A stretch of 64,000 nt of DNA from Ectopseudomonas mendocina (GCF_007049795.1 NZ_SCFY01000002.1:248001-312000), one strand, 5' to 3'; counted from the stretch's first letter, positions 45,917 through 54,370 are shown. The notes: generated from the letters alone by a model not told the origin. Made by a program: numbers and translations.

Positions 45917-46747
45917 TTACGCCGAGGCGAAACCGAACAGGGTTGCGGGGTTGTCCACCAGAACGCGACGGCGCTCCTCGGGGCTGGGCAGCAGAGCCTC
46001 GAGCAGCGCGAATTGCTGATCGTAGCGGGTCTGCGACTCGAACTGGGTGTTGGGCCAATCGCTGCCCCAGAGGAAGCGACCGACGCCGCCACAAGCCTCA
46101 CGCAGACGTGCCTCGATTGCCTGGGCACGGCTCAGGTCGGACTGGCTGCGGTAGGCTGCCGACAGCTTGATCCATACCGGCGCCTGGCCCAGCAGATCGA
46201 AGAAAACCTCATGCTGCGCAGCATCCAGCTGCACGCTGGGCGCAGGCAGGCCGAAGTGATCGATCACCACGGTGACGCCGGATTCGAGAATCGCCGGCAC
46301 GATCAGCGCCAGGTCGTCGAAGCCGCGCTGGATCTCCACCTGCCAGCCTCGGCGCGCCAGACGGCGGAACAGACCACTCCAGGCCGGGCCGGTGTAATCC
46401 TCCAGCGCCTTGCCGATCAGGTTCAGGCGCACGCCCACCACGCCGGCAGCGGCCAACTCGTCCAGCTCGGCATCGCTGACCTGCGCATCCACCACCGCCA
46501 CGCCACGCAGGCGCTCAGAGAAGCGTTGCAACGCCTCGACCATGTAGTGGTTGTCGGAGCCGAGAAAGCTGGGCTGGATCAGCACCCCCTGGGACAGGCC
46601 ACAGGCGTCCAGGTGGGCCAGGTACTGCTCCACGGTGGCGTCATAGCTGGGGCTGTAGCGGCGGCCGGGAACCATGGGCAGGTCCTGGCGAAAGATGTGC
46701 GCGTGGGTGTCGATGCCGGTGATAGCGGCATAAGGCATGGGCGTCAC
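45917..46747 (-). CDS. Amidohydrolase family 2 (PDC-lactonase-like)
   Basis: A 276-residue TIM-barrel metal hydrolase. The first-strand metal motif GIDTHAHIF, the LVQPSFLGSDN-type loop (seen as VLIQPSFLGSDNHY), the HFG near residue 180 and the terminal WGSDWPNTQ with the catalytic Asp are those of 2-pyrone-4,6-dicarboxylate lactonase relatives. It should hydrolyse a lactone or cyclic carboxylate. A GTG at 46747 is taken as start because GAGGT lies 8 bp upstream; an ATG 9 bp downstream is the alternative. Divergent from gntR with a candidate operator between them. Confidence 0.87.
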   Translation of the reverse strand: MTPMPYAAITGIDTHAHIFRQDLPMVPGRRYSPSYDATVEQYLAHLDACGLSQGVLIQPSFLGSDNHYMVEALQRFSERLRGVAVVDAQVSDAELDELAAAGVVGVRLNLIGKALEDYTGPAWSGLFRRLARRGWQVEIQRGFDDLALIVPAILESGVTVVIDHFGLPAPSVQLDAAQHEVFFDLLGQAPVWIKLSAAYRSQSDLSRAQAIEARLREACGGVGRFLWGSDWPNTQFESQTRYDQQFALLEALLPSPEERRRVLVDNPATLFGFASA

Positions 46748-46807
46748 GAAGCGATACCTCTGTCGATTCTTGTACGAGCCGCCGGTACGAGCGACTCCTT
46801 CTTGTAA

Positions 46808-46837
46808 GTCATATATTCATATACATGACTATATGAC
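46808..46837. promoter_or_regulatory. Candidate GntR-type operator
   Basis: An AT-rich inverted repeat GTCATATA (46808-46815) and TATATGAC (46830-46837) with a 14-bp centre that contains a further TCATATACATGA palindrome-like core. It is the only AT-rich palindrome between the divergent amidohydrolase and gntR genes, where the regulator would act on both promoters. Confidence 0.6.
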
Positions 46838-46917
46838 TGTATCTACAGAGATCGAGTGCTGTCAATCTGCAGGCCAGTGGTAAAGTGACGGCCGGTCGAC
46901 TTTTGGATGTGAGGTTT

Positions 46918-47655
46918 ATGAGCACCACGGCTCTGGGACAGGACGAGCGCCTGCCGCTGTATCAGCGGTTACGGGACGAAATGCTGGGCAAGATCGCCGC
47001 AGGCGAATGGCTGCCCGGCGAAGCCATCCCTACCGAAGCGGAGTTGACCCGCCATTACGGCGTGGCCATCGGCACGGTGCGCAAGGCGGTGGAAACTTTG
47101 GTCAGCGAGGGCCTGCTGCTGCGTGCTCAGGGCCGTGGCACCTTCGTGCGGCGGCCGAACTTCGATGGGTCGCTGTTTCGCTTCTTCCGCCAGGTCAGCG
47201 CCAGCGGCCAGTCGCAGGTGCCGCAAAGCCGTATCCTCGAATGCCGTCTCGAACCGGCTGATGCTGCAGCACGCCAGGCACTGCAGCTGGCTGAGGGCGA
47301 GCGCTGCGTGTTCCTCCAGCGCCTGCGCCTGGTCGACGGCCGTCCGTTGTTTCACGAGCGCATCTGGCTGCCCGCCTCACGCTTCGGCGCCCTGCAGGAG
47401 CTCGCGCCGGACGATTTTCCACAGTTGCTCTACCCCTTCTACGAGCAACACTGTGGTCAGCGCATCGCGTCAGCGAAGGAAACCCTGACGGTTTCCGCCG
47501 TCGACGCCGAGCTTGCGGCCATGCTCGATGTGGCTGAAGCCAGCCCGAGCGTGGTGATCGAACGCACCGCCTTGGGCTACGACCGCACGCCGCTGGAATA
47601 TCGCCTGTCACGCGCAGCAGCGGAGAACTTCCGCTATCAGGTGGAAATCAGCTAA
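46918..47655 (+). CDS. GntR-family regulator (HutC/UTRA type)
   Basis: A 245-residue regulator. The winged HTH (residues about 10-75) contains LPGEAIPTEAELTRHYGVAIGTVRKAVETL and GRGTFVRRP; the UTRA effector domain fills residues about 90-240 (FLQRLRLVDGRPLFHERIWLP). It is divergent from the amidohydrolase/MatC operon and convergent with a CitMHS gene, so it likely senses the carboxylate these proteins handle. The ATG at 46918 has GAGG 5 bp upstream; an in-frame ATG at 46885 is less likely. Confidence 0.9.
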   Translation: MSTTALGQDERLPLYQRLRDEMLGKIAAGEWLPGEAIPTEAELTRHYGVAIGTVRKAVETLVSEGLLLRAQGRGTFVRRPNFDGSLFRFFRQVSASGQSQVPQSRILECRLEPADAAARQALQLAEGERCVFLQRLRLVDGRPLFHERIWLPASRFGALQELAPDDFPQLLYPFYEQHCGQRIASAKETLTVSAVDAELAAMLDVAEASPSVVIERTALGYDRTPLEYRLSRAAAENFRYQVEIS

Positions 47656-47675
47656 ACACCCGCCTCCAGATGCAA

Positions 47676-47699
47676 CACGCCCGGGCAAGCCCGGGCGTG
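47676..47699. terminator. GC-rich hairpin between convergent gntR and CitMHS genes
   Basis: A perfect 11-bp stem CACGCCCGGGC / GCCCGGGCGTG with a 2-nt loop. There is no T-run, so termination efficiency is uncertain, but its position between convergent genes fits. Confidence 0.6.
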
Positions 47700-47722
47700 A
47701 GGTGCGATACAAGCTGGGTTCG

Positions 47723-49033
47723 TCAGAACAACCCGAGTGCCCAGGCCGCACCGAACAGCACCAGCGAGAAGCCCCACATCCACCACAGCGAGTAGCGGAT
47801 GTGCCGGCCCAGATCCAGCCCGGCCAGACCCAGTGCCAGCCACAGCGCCGGCGAGAACGGACTGATGAAGGTGCCGATGATGTTACCGATGGTCAGCGCA
47901 TAAACCACGCTGGCCGGCTCGACGCCCTGGGCACCGACCACTTCCAGCGTTACCGGCAGCAGGCCGAAGTAGTAGGCGTCGGTGCTCAGCATCAGCTCCA
48001 TTGGCAGACCGAACAGGCCCAGCACAATGTGCATCTGCCCTACCAGCGGTGCCGGTAGCACCTGCGCCAGGTCCTGGGCGATGGAGGTGAGCATGCCGGT
48101 GCCGGTGAAGATGCCGAGCATCGAGCCAGCCGCCAGGATGATCATGCCCATGCTCAGGGCAGCCGGGGCATGCGCCGAGATACGCTGCATCTGCGCCTTG
48201 CCGCCCGGGTAGTTGATCAGCAGCGCCAGGCACAGGCCGATCATGAAGATATAGCCGGCCGGCAGCACGCCAGAGAACAGCGAAACCAGCACCGCCAGGA
48301 ACAGCGCGGAGTTGGCCCAGAGCAGACGCGGGCGCTCCAGCGCGAGCTCCTCGGCACTTGGCTCATGCAAGTCAGTGCTGGTTTCCACCAGTACACCTTC
48401 ATCCCCGCTCTTGCCGGCAGCGATACGACGTTGCTCACGCCAGCCCAGCAGCGCCGCCAGGGCCACCAACAGCACCACACCGATACCCTGCACGGCGATC
48501 AGCGGACGCCACAGCTCGGTGACCTCGATGCCGGTCACGGCCGAGGCACGGCCCAGCGGGCCGGCCCAGGGCAGCATGTTGAAAATGCCGGCGCCGATCG
48601 CCAGCAACAGCAACATCAGGTACGGGCTCATGCGCAACTGCTTGTACAGCGGCAGCAAGGCGGGAACGGTGAGCAGGAAGGTGGTGGCACCGGCACCGTC
48701 GAGGTGCGCCAGCATGCCGATCACAGCTGTGGCCACGGTGACGGCAATGACGTTGCCGCGGGTCAGGCGCACCATGCCATTGATCAGCGGGCGGAACAGC
48801 CCGGTGTCCTGCAGCACGCCGAAAAAGGTGATGGCAAACACGAACATGGTGGCAATCGCCGTCACGCGGCCGATGCCATCAGTGAAGAAACCGGAAATCG
48901 CCTCCGGGCCAAAGCCCGCGGCCAGAGCGCCGAGCAACGGCACCACGATCAATGGCAGAACAGGCGACATGCGCCCGATAAGCAGCAGCACAACCAGGCT
49001 GCAGATGGTCAACAGGCCAATCAAGGTCAACAA
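47723..49033 (-). CDS. CitMHS-family citrate/carboxylate:H+ symporter
   Basis: A 436-residue transporter with about 12 membrane segments. The CitMHS pattern is seen in VLPLIVVPLLGALAAGF, GMLAHLDGAGATTFLLTVPALLPLY and LLSTDAYYFGLLPV-like region (MELMLSTDAYYFGLLPV). Relatives import metal-citrate or tricarballylate with protons. Two successive TTG codons serve as start; AGGAG lies 8 bp before the first and no ATG precedes the first membrane segment. It may belong to the same GntR-controlled system. A nitrilase-family remnant lies just upstream. Confidence 0.88.
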   Translation of the reverse strand: MLTLIGLLTICSLVVLLLIGRMSPVLPLIVVPLLGALAAGFGPEAISGFFTDGIGRVTAIATMFVFAITFFGVLQDTGLFRPLINGMVRLTRGNVIAVTVATAVIGMLAHLDGAGATTFLLTVPALLPLYKQLRMSPYLMLLLLAIGAGIFNMLPWAGPLGRASAVTGIEVTELWRPLIAVQGIGVVLLVALAALLGWREQRRIAAGKSGDEGVLVETSTDLHEPSAEELALERPRLLWANSALFLAVLVSLFSGVLPAGYIFMIGLCLALLINYPGGKAQMQRISAHAPAALSMGMIILAAGSMLGIFTGTGMLTSIAQDLAQVLPAPLVGQMHIVLGLFGLPMELMLSTDAYYFGLLPVTLEVVGAQGVEPASVVYALTIGNIIGTFISPFSPALWLALGLAGLDLGRHIRYSLWWMWGFSLVLFGAAWALGLF

Positions 49034-49173
49034 ACCGCTTTCTCCTCTTTTTCTTGTAAAGCACGCAAAAGGCGCGTGCGGAGGCTAAGAGGCGAACCTT
49101 TCAAAAACCTTTAAGCGGCGAACATGCGCGATGGCAAATGTCAGGGAATATGTCTCGGAGTAGGGGCGACAGC

Positions 49174-49440
49174 GCTGCCATGACTACCGCCGAACGCGGC
49201 GCCGGGGTCTATGCGATCAGTGTGCTGATCAGCGAAAACGGTTACCCGCATGACAGCGAATTGCTCGAAGGCTATGCCCGTGAACTGTCCCTCGGGGTGT
49301 TGATGACCAACCACGGGGGGCCGTCCGGCGGCTGGATCTGCGCCGGGCGCAGCGCGTTCTAGGCGCCCGGTGGGCGGCAGGTCGTAAGCGCGGTCGGCAA
49401 GGGTGACTGCCTGGTGATCGGGCGCCGTCGCCAGGGCATC
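49174..49440 (+). pseudogene. Carbon-nitrogen hydrolase (nitrilase superfamily) remnant
   Basis: A short frame reads YAISVLISENGYPHDSELLEGYARELSLGVLMTN and then NHGGPSGGWICAGRSAF before a TAG at 49360-49362. Read through the stop, APGGRQVVS and KGDCLVIGRRR continue in the same frame. Together these match the C-terminal third of nitrilase-superfamily amidohydrolases, which read GRSAFW at this place, so the TAG is a Trp-to-stop change (TGG to TAG). The N-terminus with the catalytic Glu and Lys, and probably the Cys, is absent. No start with a site is visible. Confidence 0.7.
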
Positions 49441-49479
49441 AGGCAAGGTCAGACGCTGGAGTTGTTGCTGGGCAACGGA

Positions 49480-50010
49480 TCAGGCCGCTTTGAACGCCTT
49501 CACTCGCTCCAGCCAGGCCAGATCGAGCCGCGTCTGCTCGATATCCAGCCCCTGCTGCTCCATCGCCTCACGATGGCTGTCGATCTCGCGCACCATCTGG
49601 CTCAGCTCGCTGGAATTGCCATCGAGCTGATGCATCTGGGTCACCCCCAGGTGGTAAAAGCGCAGCAGCTTCATCGCGCTGTCATCGCCCAGCGCCACGC
49701 CCGCCTTGACGTGATGCATGACGTTGGTGACGCGCATCAGGCTGCGCTTGAGCCGCCAGCCGTAGACGGCCGGCGCCATGAACGGTCGCGACCAGAGTTG
49801 CTGGCGCACCAGGACGATGGTCAGACCGAGCCCCACCGCCACACCCAGCAGGTTCCACTTGAAGTTGTCACCACCGGGCGTGCCGAACACCTGCGTACTC
49901 AGCGTGGCGCAAAGCATGGCCAGCGCCACGAAGATGACCGCGATAACCGCAGTACTGCGACGGGTCTGCTGGCGGTAATGGGCTGGATCGATGGCTTGAA
50001 TTTCGAACAT
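49480..50010 (-). CDS. DUF3087 membrane protein
   Basis: A 176-residue protein with two membrane segments (about 22-42 and 53-70) after a short cytoplasmic N-terminus, MFEIQAIDPAHYRQQTRRS, and a helical C-terminal region that includes MKLLRFYHLGVTQMHQLDGN and a coiled coil to the end. This pattern is that of the DUF3087 family of gammaproteobacteria, function unknown. The start at 50010 gives the family N-terminus; longer frames do not. It appears intact, in contrast with its neighbours on both sides. Confidence 0.8.
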   Translation of the reverse strand: MFEIQAIDPAHYRQQTRRSTAVIAVIFVALAMLCATLSTQVFGTPGGDNFKWNLLGVAVGLGLTIVLVRQQLWSRPFMAPAVYGWRLKRSLMRVTNVMHHVKAGVALGDDSAMKLLRFYHLGVTQMHQLDGNSSELSQMVREIDSHREAMEQQGLDIEQTRLDLAWLERVKAFKAA

Positions 50011-50111
50011 GAAGCGCACTCTCGGAGCTGACGATGTGGGGCGCCACCATGCACCATCGCGCCACGTCGGTCGAGCCCGACGATGGCCACAATTGCGACA
50101 GGACTCAACCC

Positions 50112-50668
50112 TCAAGCACCCTGCTTCAACCATTCACTGGGGCTCGCCCCCACCTTGCGGCGAAATGCGCGGGCCAGGGCCGAAGGGCTTTCGTAGCGGA
50201 CCTCGTCGGCGATCAATGCCATGGGCCGGCCCTCGCGCAGGCGCTTCTGCGCCAGGCTGACGCGCCAGCCCACCAGGTAATCGGCCGGTGTCGCACCGAC
50301 CACATCGTGAAAGTGCGCGACATACCGGCCAGTGCCGCCAGCTCGGCCACCGACCAGCCATGCTGCGGTTTCTCGTGCAGCTGATTGAGCGCACGGGCCA
50401 GGCGTGGCTCGGCCAGGCCCGCCATCATCCCCGAGGCCAGCTCGCGGCTGTTCATCAGATGACGCAGCAACTGGATCACTATCAACTCGAACAGGCGGTT
50501 GAGCACCAGCTCGCGCCCGCAATCGTCTCCCGCCGCCTCGGCGAACAGCCAGTCCAGGCAGCCGCTCAGGCTCGGCAATTCACGCAGTGGTTTGATGATG
50601 GCACCAGGCAATGCCCGCGACAGTGGATTGTCGATGCCGCCATCGAAAGCCAAGGTGGCGCAGACCAA
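50112..50668 (-). pseudogene. AraC-family regulator, truncated and frameshifted
   Basis: Two overlapping frames add up to one AraC (cupin_6 type) regulator. The upstream frame gives the end of the cupin domain (CATLAFDGGIDNPLSRALP) and the first HTH, WSVAELAALAGMSR. The downstream frame resumes with HFHDVVGATPADYLVGWR and the second HTH up to SEWLKQGA. The frame changes near 50312-50322, in a GCGC-rich stretch, where about one turn of helix (residues like xxFAA) is also missing. About 90 N-terminal residues are absent and an in-frame stop precedes 50668. Confidence 0.82.
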
Positions 50669-50723
50669 CTACCTCAACAACCTGTCCGAAACCGTTGTCG
50701 ACTTTCCGCCCGTAGCCGTCTGA
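50649..50723 (+). pseudogene. Possible carboxymuconolactone decarboxylase-family C-terminal fragment
   Basis: A frame ending TGA at 50721-50723 reads AKVAQTNYLNNLSETVVDFP then PVAV. It resembles the C-terminal tail of CMD/AhpD-like proteins (pattern VAxNxxTNYxNxxxxTxVDFPxV). It joins directly to the truncated AraC remnant on the other strand, repeating the architecture of the SDR/LysR scar. Only about 24 residues are available, so the family call is tentative. Confidence 0.45.
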
Positions 50724-50741
50724 CAAGACAGGAGGTGCGCC

Positions 50742-50996
50742 ATGCAAGCCGTCACTCTTTACACCACCGCGTACTGCCCTTACTGCATCAACGCCAAGGC
50801 GCTGCTGACACGCAAAGGCGTGACCTACGAGGAAATCGACGTGAGTCGCGCGCCCGAGCGGATGGCGGAGATGCTACAGCGCAGCAAGCGCCGCAGCGTG
50901 CCGCAGATCTTCATCGGCGAACGCCACGTCGGCGGCTTCGATGACCTCGCCGCACTGGAGCGCGGCGGCAAGCTGGATGCGTTACTGCAGGCCTGA
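50742..50996 (+). CDS. grxC: Glutaredoxin 3 (GrxC)
   Basis: An 84-residue dithiol glutaredoxin. The active site Cys12-Pro-Tyr-Cys15 lies after VTLYTTAY; the glutathione-binding cis-Pro loop is RSVPQIFIGERHVGGFDDL. It reduces protein disulfides with GSH. An AGGAGG site lies 6 bp before the ATG. It stands in a region of gene decay but is itself complete; since most Pseudomonas also carry grxC next to secB, this may be a second copy. Confidence 0.95.
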   Translation: MQAVTLYTTAYCPYCINAKALLTRKGVTYEEIDVSRAPERMAEMLQRSKRRSVPQIFIGERHVGGFDDLAALERGGKLDALLQA

Positions 50997-51003
50997 GTGT
51001 TAA

Positions 51004-51034
51004 AGGCCGGCCTGATGGTCGGCCTACTCCTTTT
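51004..51034 (+). terminator. Terminator after grxC
   Basis: A 9-bp stem AGGCCGGCC / GGTCGGCCT with one mismatch, a 4-nt loop, and a following ACTCCTTTTC. Position 8 bp after the grxC stop fits a rho-independent terminator of moderate strength. Confidence 0.65.
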
Positions 51035-51108
51035 CGCCAAAGTGGTCGCCTTTGCGCTCATGTTGCGGGCCATCGCGGCCGATACAGAGAACGTGCGTAC
51101 CGAGCTAT

Positions 51109-52554
51109 CTAGAGGTCTTCGTCGATGCGCTCGCGTAAATAGGCATAGAAAGGGTTGGACGTCATGCGCTGCAAGCTATCGAGCCCCACCACCAACACGC
51201 CACGCTCACCGCGCGGTGCCAGCGTGCCAAGGGCTACACCATAGAACTCTGCGGAGGTCGGTTCGCTGCCATACAGCGGATCGTCCGTGGGGAAAGGCAG
51301 TGCAACGTGTGACAGCGAAAACAACTGGCTCGGGTATTCGACGTTCAATGGCGTCACCAGCGCCTCACGCTCGCCGGCTGCGATTCGCCGCGCCTCGACC
51401 TGACGACCACCGCCCTGTGCAACCCCCACCACCGTCAGGTCGTAGTCACGCTGGGCCGGTGGCAGCAAGCGCTCAAGCAAGCCACTCATGTCCGCCCGCA
51501 GCAAGGTGCTGGCTGCCTGAGAACGGTTGATGTCAAAGACCACCAGCTCGCTGCCATTGGCCGGCAGGCGCTCGAACAGCTGGTGAACCACCGCCGGCGT
51601 GCTCACGGTACTGTCGGCCAGGGACTGGAAGGCCAGCACCGGCGGCAATCGTGAGAGACGGCCATCGGCTTCGGCAGCGTCGAATGCGCTCTGCACCTCA
51701 TGGGTCAACTCGTAGGTCTGCCGCGCCGCGTGCACCGGAAAGGAGTTGTACTTGAACGGGTTGAATTCCGGCAGCACGTTCATCCAGGCCGACTTGGCGA
51801 AGGCCGGCAGCAACGCCGGCAAGGCCGCCAGCCCGGCATAACGGGCGTAGCTGGTGACGCCGATCATAGGGGAGATCAGCACCAGGCGTTGCGGCATGGC
51901 TAACTGCTCATCTTCCAGTGCCGCCAGGCTGTAGCGCAGCGCCAACGCCCCGCCGTTGGAGTAGCCGACCATATAAAGCGGCCCGTCCGGCACCTGGCGC
52001 CGCGCTTCGCGTACAGCCAGGCGCGTGGTGGCCAGCCATTGTTCCCAATGCGCAGCGGTAAGCGCCGCCGGCACCGTGCCATGACCAGGCATGCGCGGCA
52101 CCACGGCGAGCAGGCCCTGCTCGCTCAGGTGCTGGGCGATATGGCGCAGGCTGTAGGGCGAGTCGGTCAGGCCGTGCAGCAACACCACCACGCCGCGTGC
52201 CGAGCCCAGCGGCGGCAGGATGAAGGAACGGTTCCAGTCACGCGGCAGATTGCCGGGGTAGACCGGGCTGTTGCTTGCATAACGACTATAGGCCGCCGTG
52301 CCGGAGGCCGTGACCGGCTCGATCAGCTCACGCTGCAGGCGCTCGAACAGGGCCGCCTCGGCAGCCACGTAGGTCTGCCAGTCGCCCTCGTCCAACTCGC
52401 TGACCTCAAGTTCCTGCGGCACCAGGCGGTGCCAGGGCTCCAGTTCGGGCAGCGACGATAGCCCGGCGATACGAATGCCGAGCAAGGCCACCACGATCAA
52501 CAACAGCACTACCAGCGTCCAGGCCATCACGTTGCGCATGCGCGGTAAACGCAT
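51109..52554 (-). CDS. Membrane-anchored alpha/beta hydrolase
   Basis: A 481-residue protein with one N-terminal membrane segment (residues about 5-27), so most of it faces the periplasm. The alpha/beta-hydrolase core has the oxyanion HGLTDSPYSLRHIA, the nucleophile elbow VGYSNGGALAL (Ser in GYSNG), and a later Asp/His region around FQSLADSTVSTPAV. It resembles carboxylesterase/lysophospholipase proteins. The ATG at 52554 has GGAGG 6 bp upstream. It is divergent from arsR and unlikely to be part of the arsenic system. Confidence 0.83.
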   Translation of the reverse strand: MRLPRMRNVMAWTLVVLLLIVVALLGIRIAGLSSLPELEPWHRLVPQELEVSELDEGDWQTYVAAEAALFERLQRELIEPVTASGTAAYSRYASNSPVYPGNLPRDWNRSFILPPLGSARGVVVLLHGLTDSPYSLRHIAQHLSEQGLLAVVPRMPGHGTVPAALTAAHWEQWLATTRLAVREARRQVPDGPLYMVGYSNGGALALRYSLAALEDEQLAMPQRLVLISPMIGVTSYARYAGLAALPALLPAFAKSAWMNVLPEFNPFKYNSFPVHAARQTYELTHEVQSAFDAAEADGRLSRLPPVLAFQSLADSTVSTPAVVHQLFERLPANGSELVVFDINRSQAASTLLRADMSGLLERLLPPAQRDYDLTVVGVAQGGGRQVEARRIAAGEREALVTPLNVEYPSQLFSLSHVALPFPTDDPLYGSEPTSAEFYGVALGTLAPRGERGVLVVGLDSLQRMTSNPFYAYLRERIDEDL

Positions 52555-52648
52555 CCAGCGCCTCCCTTGAAAATCTCTGGCCGGGAAAGTCCGTCCCGGC
52601 GACCGGCTTGGGGACTGTAGTGCAAAGCCGCCCCCAATCACCACCAAC

Positions 52649-52678
52649 TTGCCTAGAACATATGGATTTCCGTATATT
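52649..52678 (+). promoter_or_regulatory. arsR promoter with candidate ArsR operator
   Basis: A -35-like TTGCCT (52649-52654) and a -10-like TATATT (52673-52678) are 18 bp apart. Between and overlapping them lies an imperfect dyad ATATGG-ATTT-CCGTAT (52660-52675, one mismatch). ArsR proteins typically bind such AT-rich dyads over their own promoter, so self-repression is plausible. Confidence 0.5.
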
Positions 52679-52706
52679 CGCCAACCCGCATATATGGACT
52701 TACTCA

Positions 52707-53063
52707 ATGTCCGAGCACCTTTCCCCGCCCGCGCTGTTCAAATCCCTGGCCGATGAAACCCGCGCCCGCGCCGTACTGCTGATCGCCGAGCAAGGCGAGC
52801 TGTGCGTGTGCGAGCTGGTCTGCGCGCTGGGCGACAGCCAGCCGAAGGTCTCCCGCCACCTGGCGCAATTGCGCAGCAGCGGCCTGCTGCAGGATCGTCG
52901 CCAGGGCCAATGGGTTTACTACCGTCTTGCGCCCGATCTGCCACAGTGGGTGCGCGACGTGCTGGCCGCCACCCTGGCCGCCAACCGCATGTGGTTGCAG
53001 CAAGACGCCAGCCGCCTCGCCAACATGGGCGACCGCCCTGCCCGCCTCGCCACCTGCTGCTGA
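52707..53063 (+). CDS. arsR: Arsenic-responsive repressor ArsR
   Basis: A 118-residue winged-helix repressor of the ArsR/SmtB family. The DNA-recognition part SQPKVSRHLAQLRSSGLLQDRR is intact and the As(III)-sensing Cys pair is in the helix ELCVCELVCAL (CVC), with a third Cys four residues on. The C-terminus ends in TCC. ATG at 52707 gives the family N-terminus. It leads an operon with arsB, arsC and arsH, each within 15 bp of the previous gene. Confidence 0.95.
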   Translation: MSEHLSPPALFKSLADETRARAVLLIAEQGELCVCELVCALGDSQPKVSRHLAQLRSSGLLQDRRQGQWVYYRLAPDLPQWVRDVLAATLAANRMWLQQDASRLANMGDRPARLATCC

Positions 53064-53072
53064 GAACACCCC

Positions 53073-54356
53073 ATGCTGATCGCCGTCGCCATCTTCCTGT
53101 TCACCCTGATTCTGGTCATCTGGCAACCGCGAGGCCTCGGCGTCGGCTGGAGCGCCTCGCTCGGCGCCGTGCTGGCCCTGGTCGCCGGCGTGGTCAGCCT
53201 GGCCGACATCCCTACCGTGTGGAATATCGTGTGGAATGCCACGGCGACCTTCATCGCCGTGATCATCATCAGCCTGCTGCTCGATGAGGCCGGCTTCTTC
53301 GAATGGGCGGCGCTGCACGTGGCGCGCTGGGCCAACGGCAGCGGCGCGCGCCTGTTCGCCTTCAGCATCCTGCTTGGCGCGGCGGTGTCGGCACTGTTCG
53401 CCAACGACGGCGCGGCGCTGATCCTCACTCCCATCGTGATTTCCATGTTGCTGGCGCTGCGCTTCTCGCCGGCTTCGACCCTGGCCTTCGTCATGGCCGC
53501 CGGCTTTATCGCCGACACCGCCAGCCTGCCGCTGGTGGTGTCGAACCTGGTCAACATCGTCTCGGCCGACTACTTCGACATTGGCTTCGGCGCCTACGCG
53601 GCGGTGATGGTGCCGGTGAACCTGGTCAGCGTCGCCGCCACCCTGCTGGTGCTGTGGCTGTTCTTCCGCCGCGACATTCCGGCGCGCTATGAGGTGACGG
53701 CGCTGCAGACACCGAGCCAGGCGATCCGTGACCTCAGTACCTTCAAGGTCGGCTGGGTGGTGCTGCTCGCGCTGCTGGTCGGGCTATTCGCCCTGGAGCC
53801 GCTGGGCATCCCCATCAGCGCCGTAGCAGCGGCCTGTGCCGCGTTGCTGTTCGCCGTCGCCGCGCGCGGCAAACGCATCGCCACCGGCAAGGTGCTGCGC
53901 GAGGCGCCCTGGCAGGTAGTGATCTTCTCTCTCGGCATGTATCTGGTGGTCTACGGCCTGAGCAATGCCGGCCTGACTACCGAGCTGACGCGGCTGCTCG
54001 ACGCCTTCGCCGACTACGGCATCTGGGGCGCGGCGCTGGGCACCGGCCTGCTCAGCGCGCTGCTGTCGTCGCTGATGAACAACATGCCCAGCGTGCTGAT
54101 CGGCGCGCTGGCCATCGACGCCAGCCAGGCCAGCGGCGCGGTGCGTGAGGCGATGATCTACGCCAACGTGATCGGCTGCGACCTGGGGCCGAAGATCACC
54201 CCCATTGGCAGCCTGGCCACCCTGCTCTGGCTGCATGTACTGGCGCGCAAGGGCATCCGCGTGACCTGGGGTTACTACTTCAAGGTCGGCATCGTGCTCA
54301 CCCTGCCGGTACTGCTGCTTACCCTTTCGGCCCTGGCCCTGCGCCTGAGCCTCTGA
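53073..54356 (+). CDS. arsB: Arsenite efflux permease ArsB
   Basis: A 427-residue membrane carrier with 12 membrane segments that extrudes As(III) and Sb(III) with proton exchange. The start [19 protein letters not shown], the [15 protein letters not shown] segment and [24 protein letters not shown] near the C-terminus are diagnostic. No ArsA ATPase gene accompanies it. It begins 9 bp after arsR. Confidence 0.97.
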   Translation: MLIAVAIFLFTLILVIWQPRGLGVGWSASLGAVLALVAGVVSLADIPTVWNIVWNATATFIAVIIISLLLDEAGFFEWAALHVARWANGSGARLFAFSILLGAAVSALFANDGAALILTPIVISMLLALRFSPASTLAFVMAAGFIADTASLPLVVSNLVNIVSADYFDIGFGAYAAVMVPVNLVSVAATLLVLWLFFRRDIPARYEVTALQTPSQAIRDLSTFKVGWVVLLALLVGLFALEPLGIPISAVAAACAALLFAVAARGKRIATGKVLREAPWQVVIFSLGMYLVVYGLSNAGLTTELTRLLDAFADYGIWGAALGTGLLSALLSSLMNNMPSVLIGALAIDASQASGAVREAMIYANVIGCDLGPKITPIGSLATLLWLHVLARKGIRVTWGYYFKVGIVLTLPVLLLTLSALALRLSL

Positions 54357-54370
54357 TCTGGAGCCTTCCG

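Noticed and set aside
49141..49446. Minus-strand frame of 101 codons across the nitrilase remnant
   Set aside because: No similarity noticed, and the plus strand carries nitrilase-family sequence across the same bases.
50997..51120. Short hydrophobic frame after grxC (LKAGLMVGLLLFAKVVAFA)
   Set aside because: It begins inside a terminator-like hairpin, lacks a ribosome binding site, and loses hydrophobic character after 25 residues.
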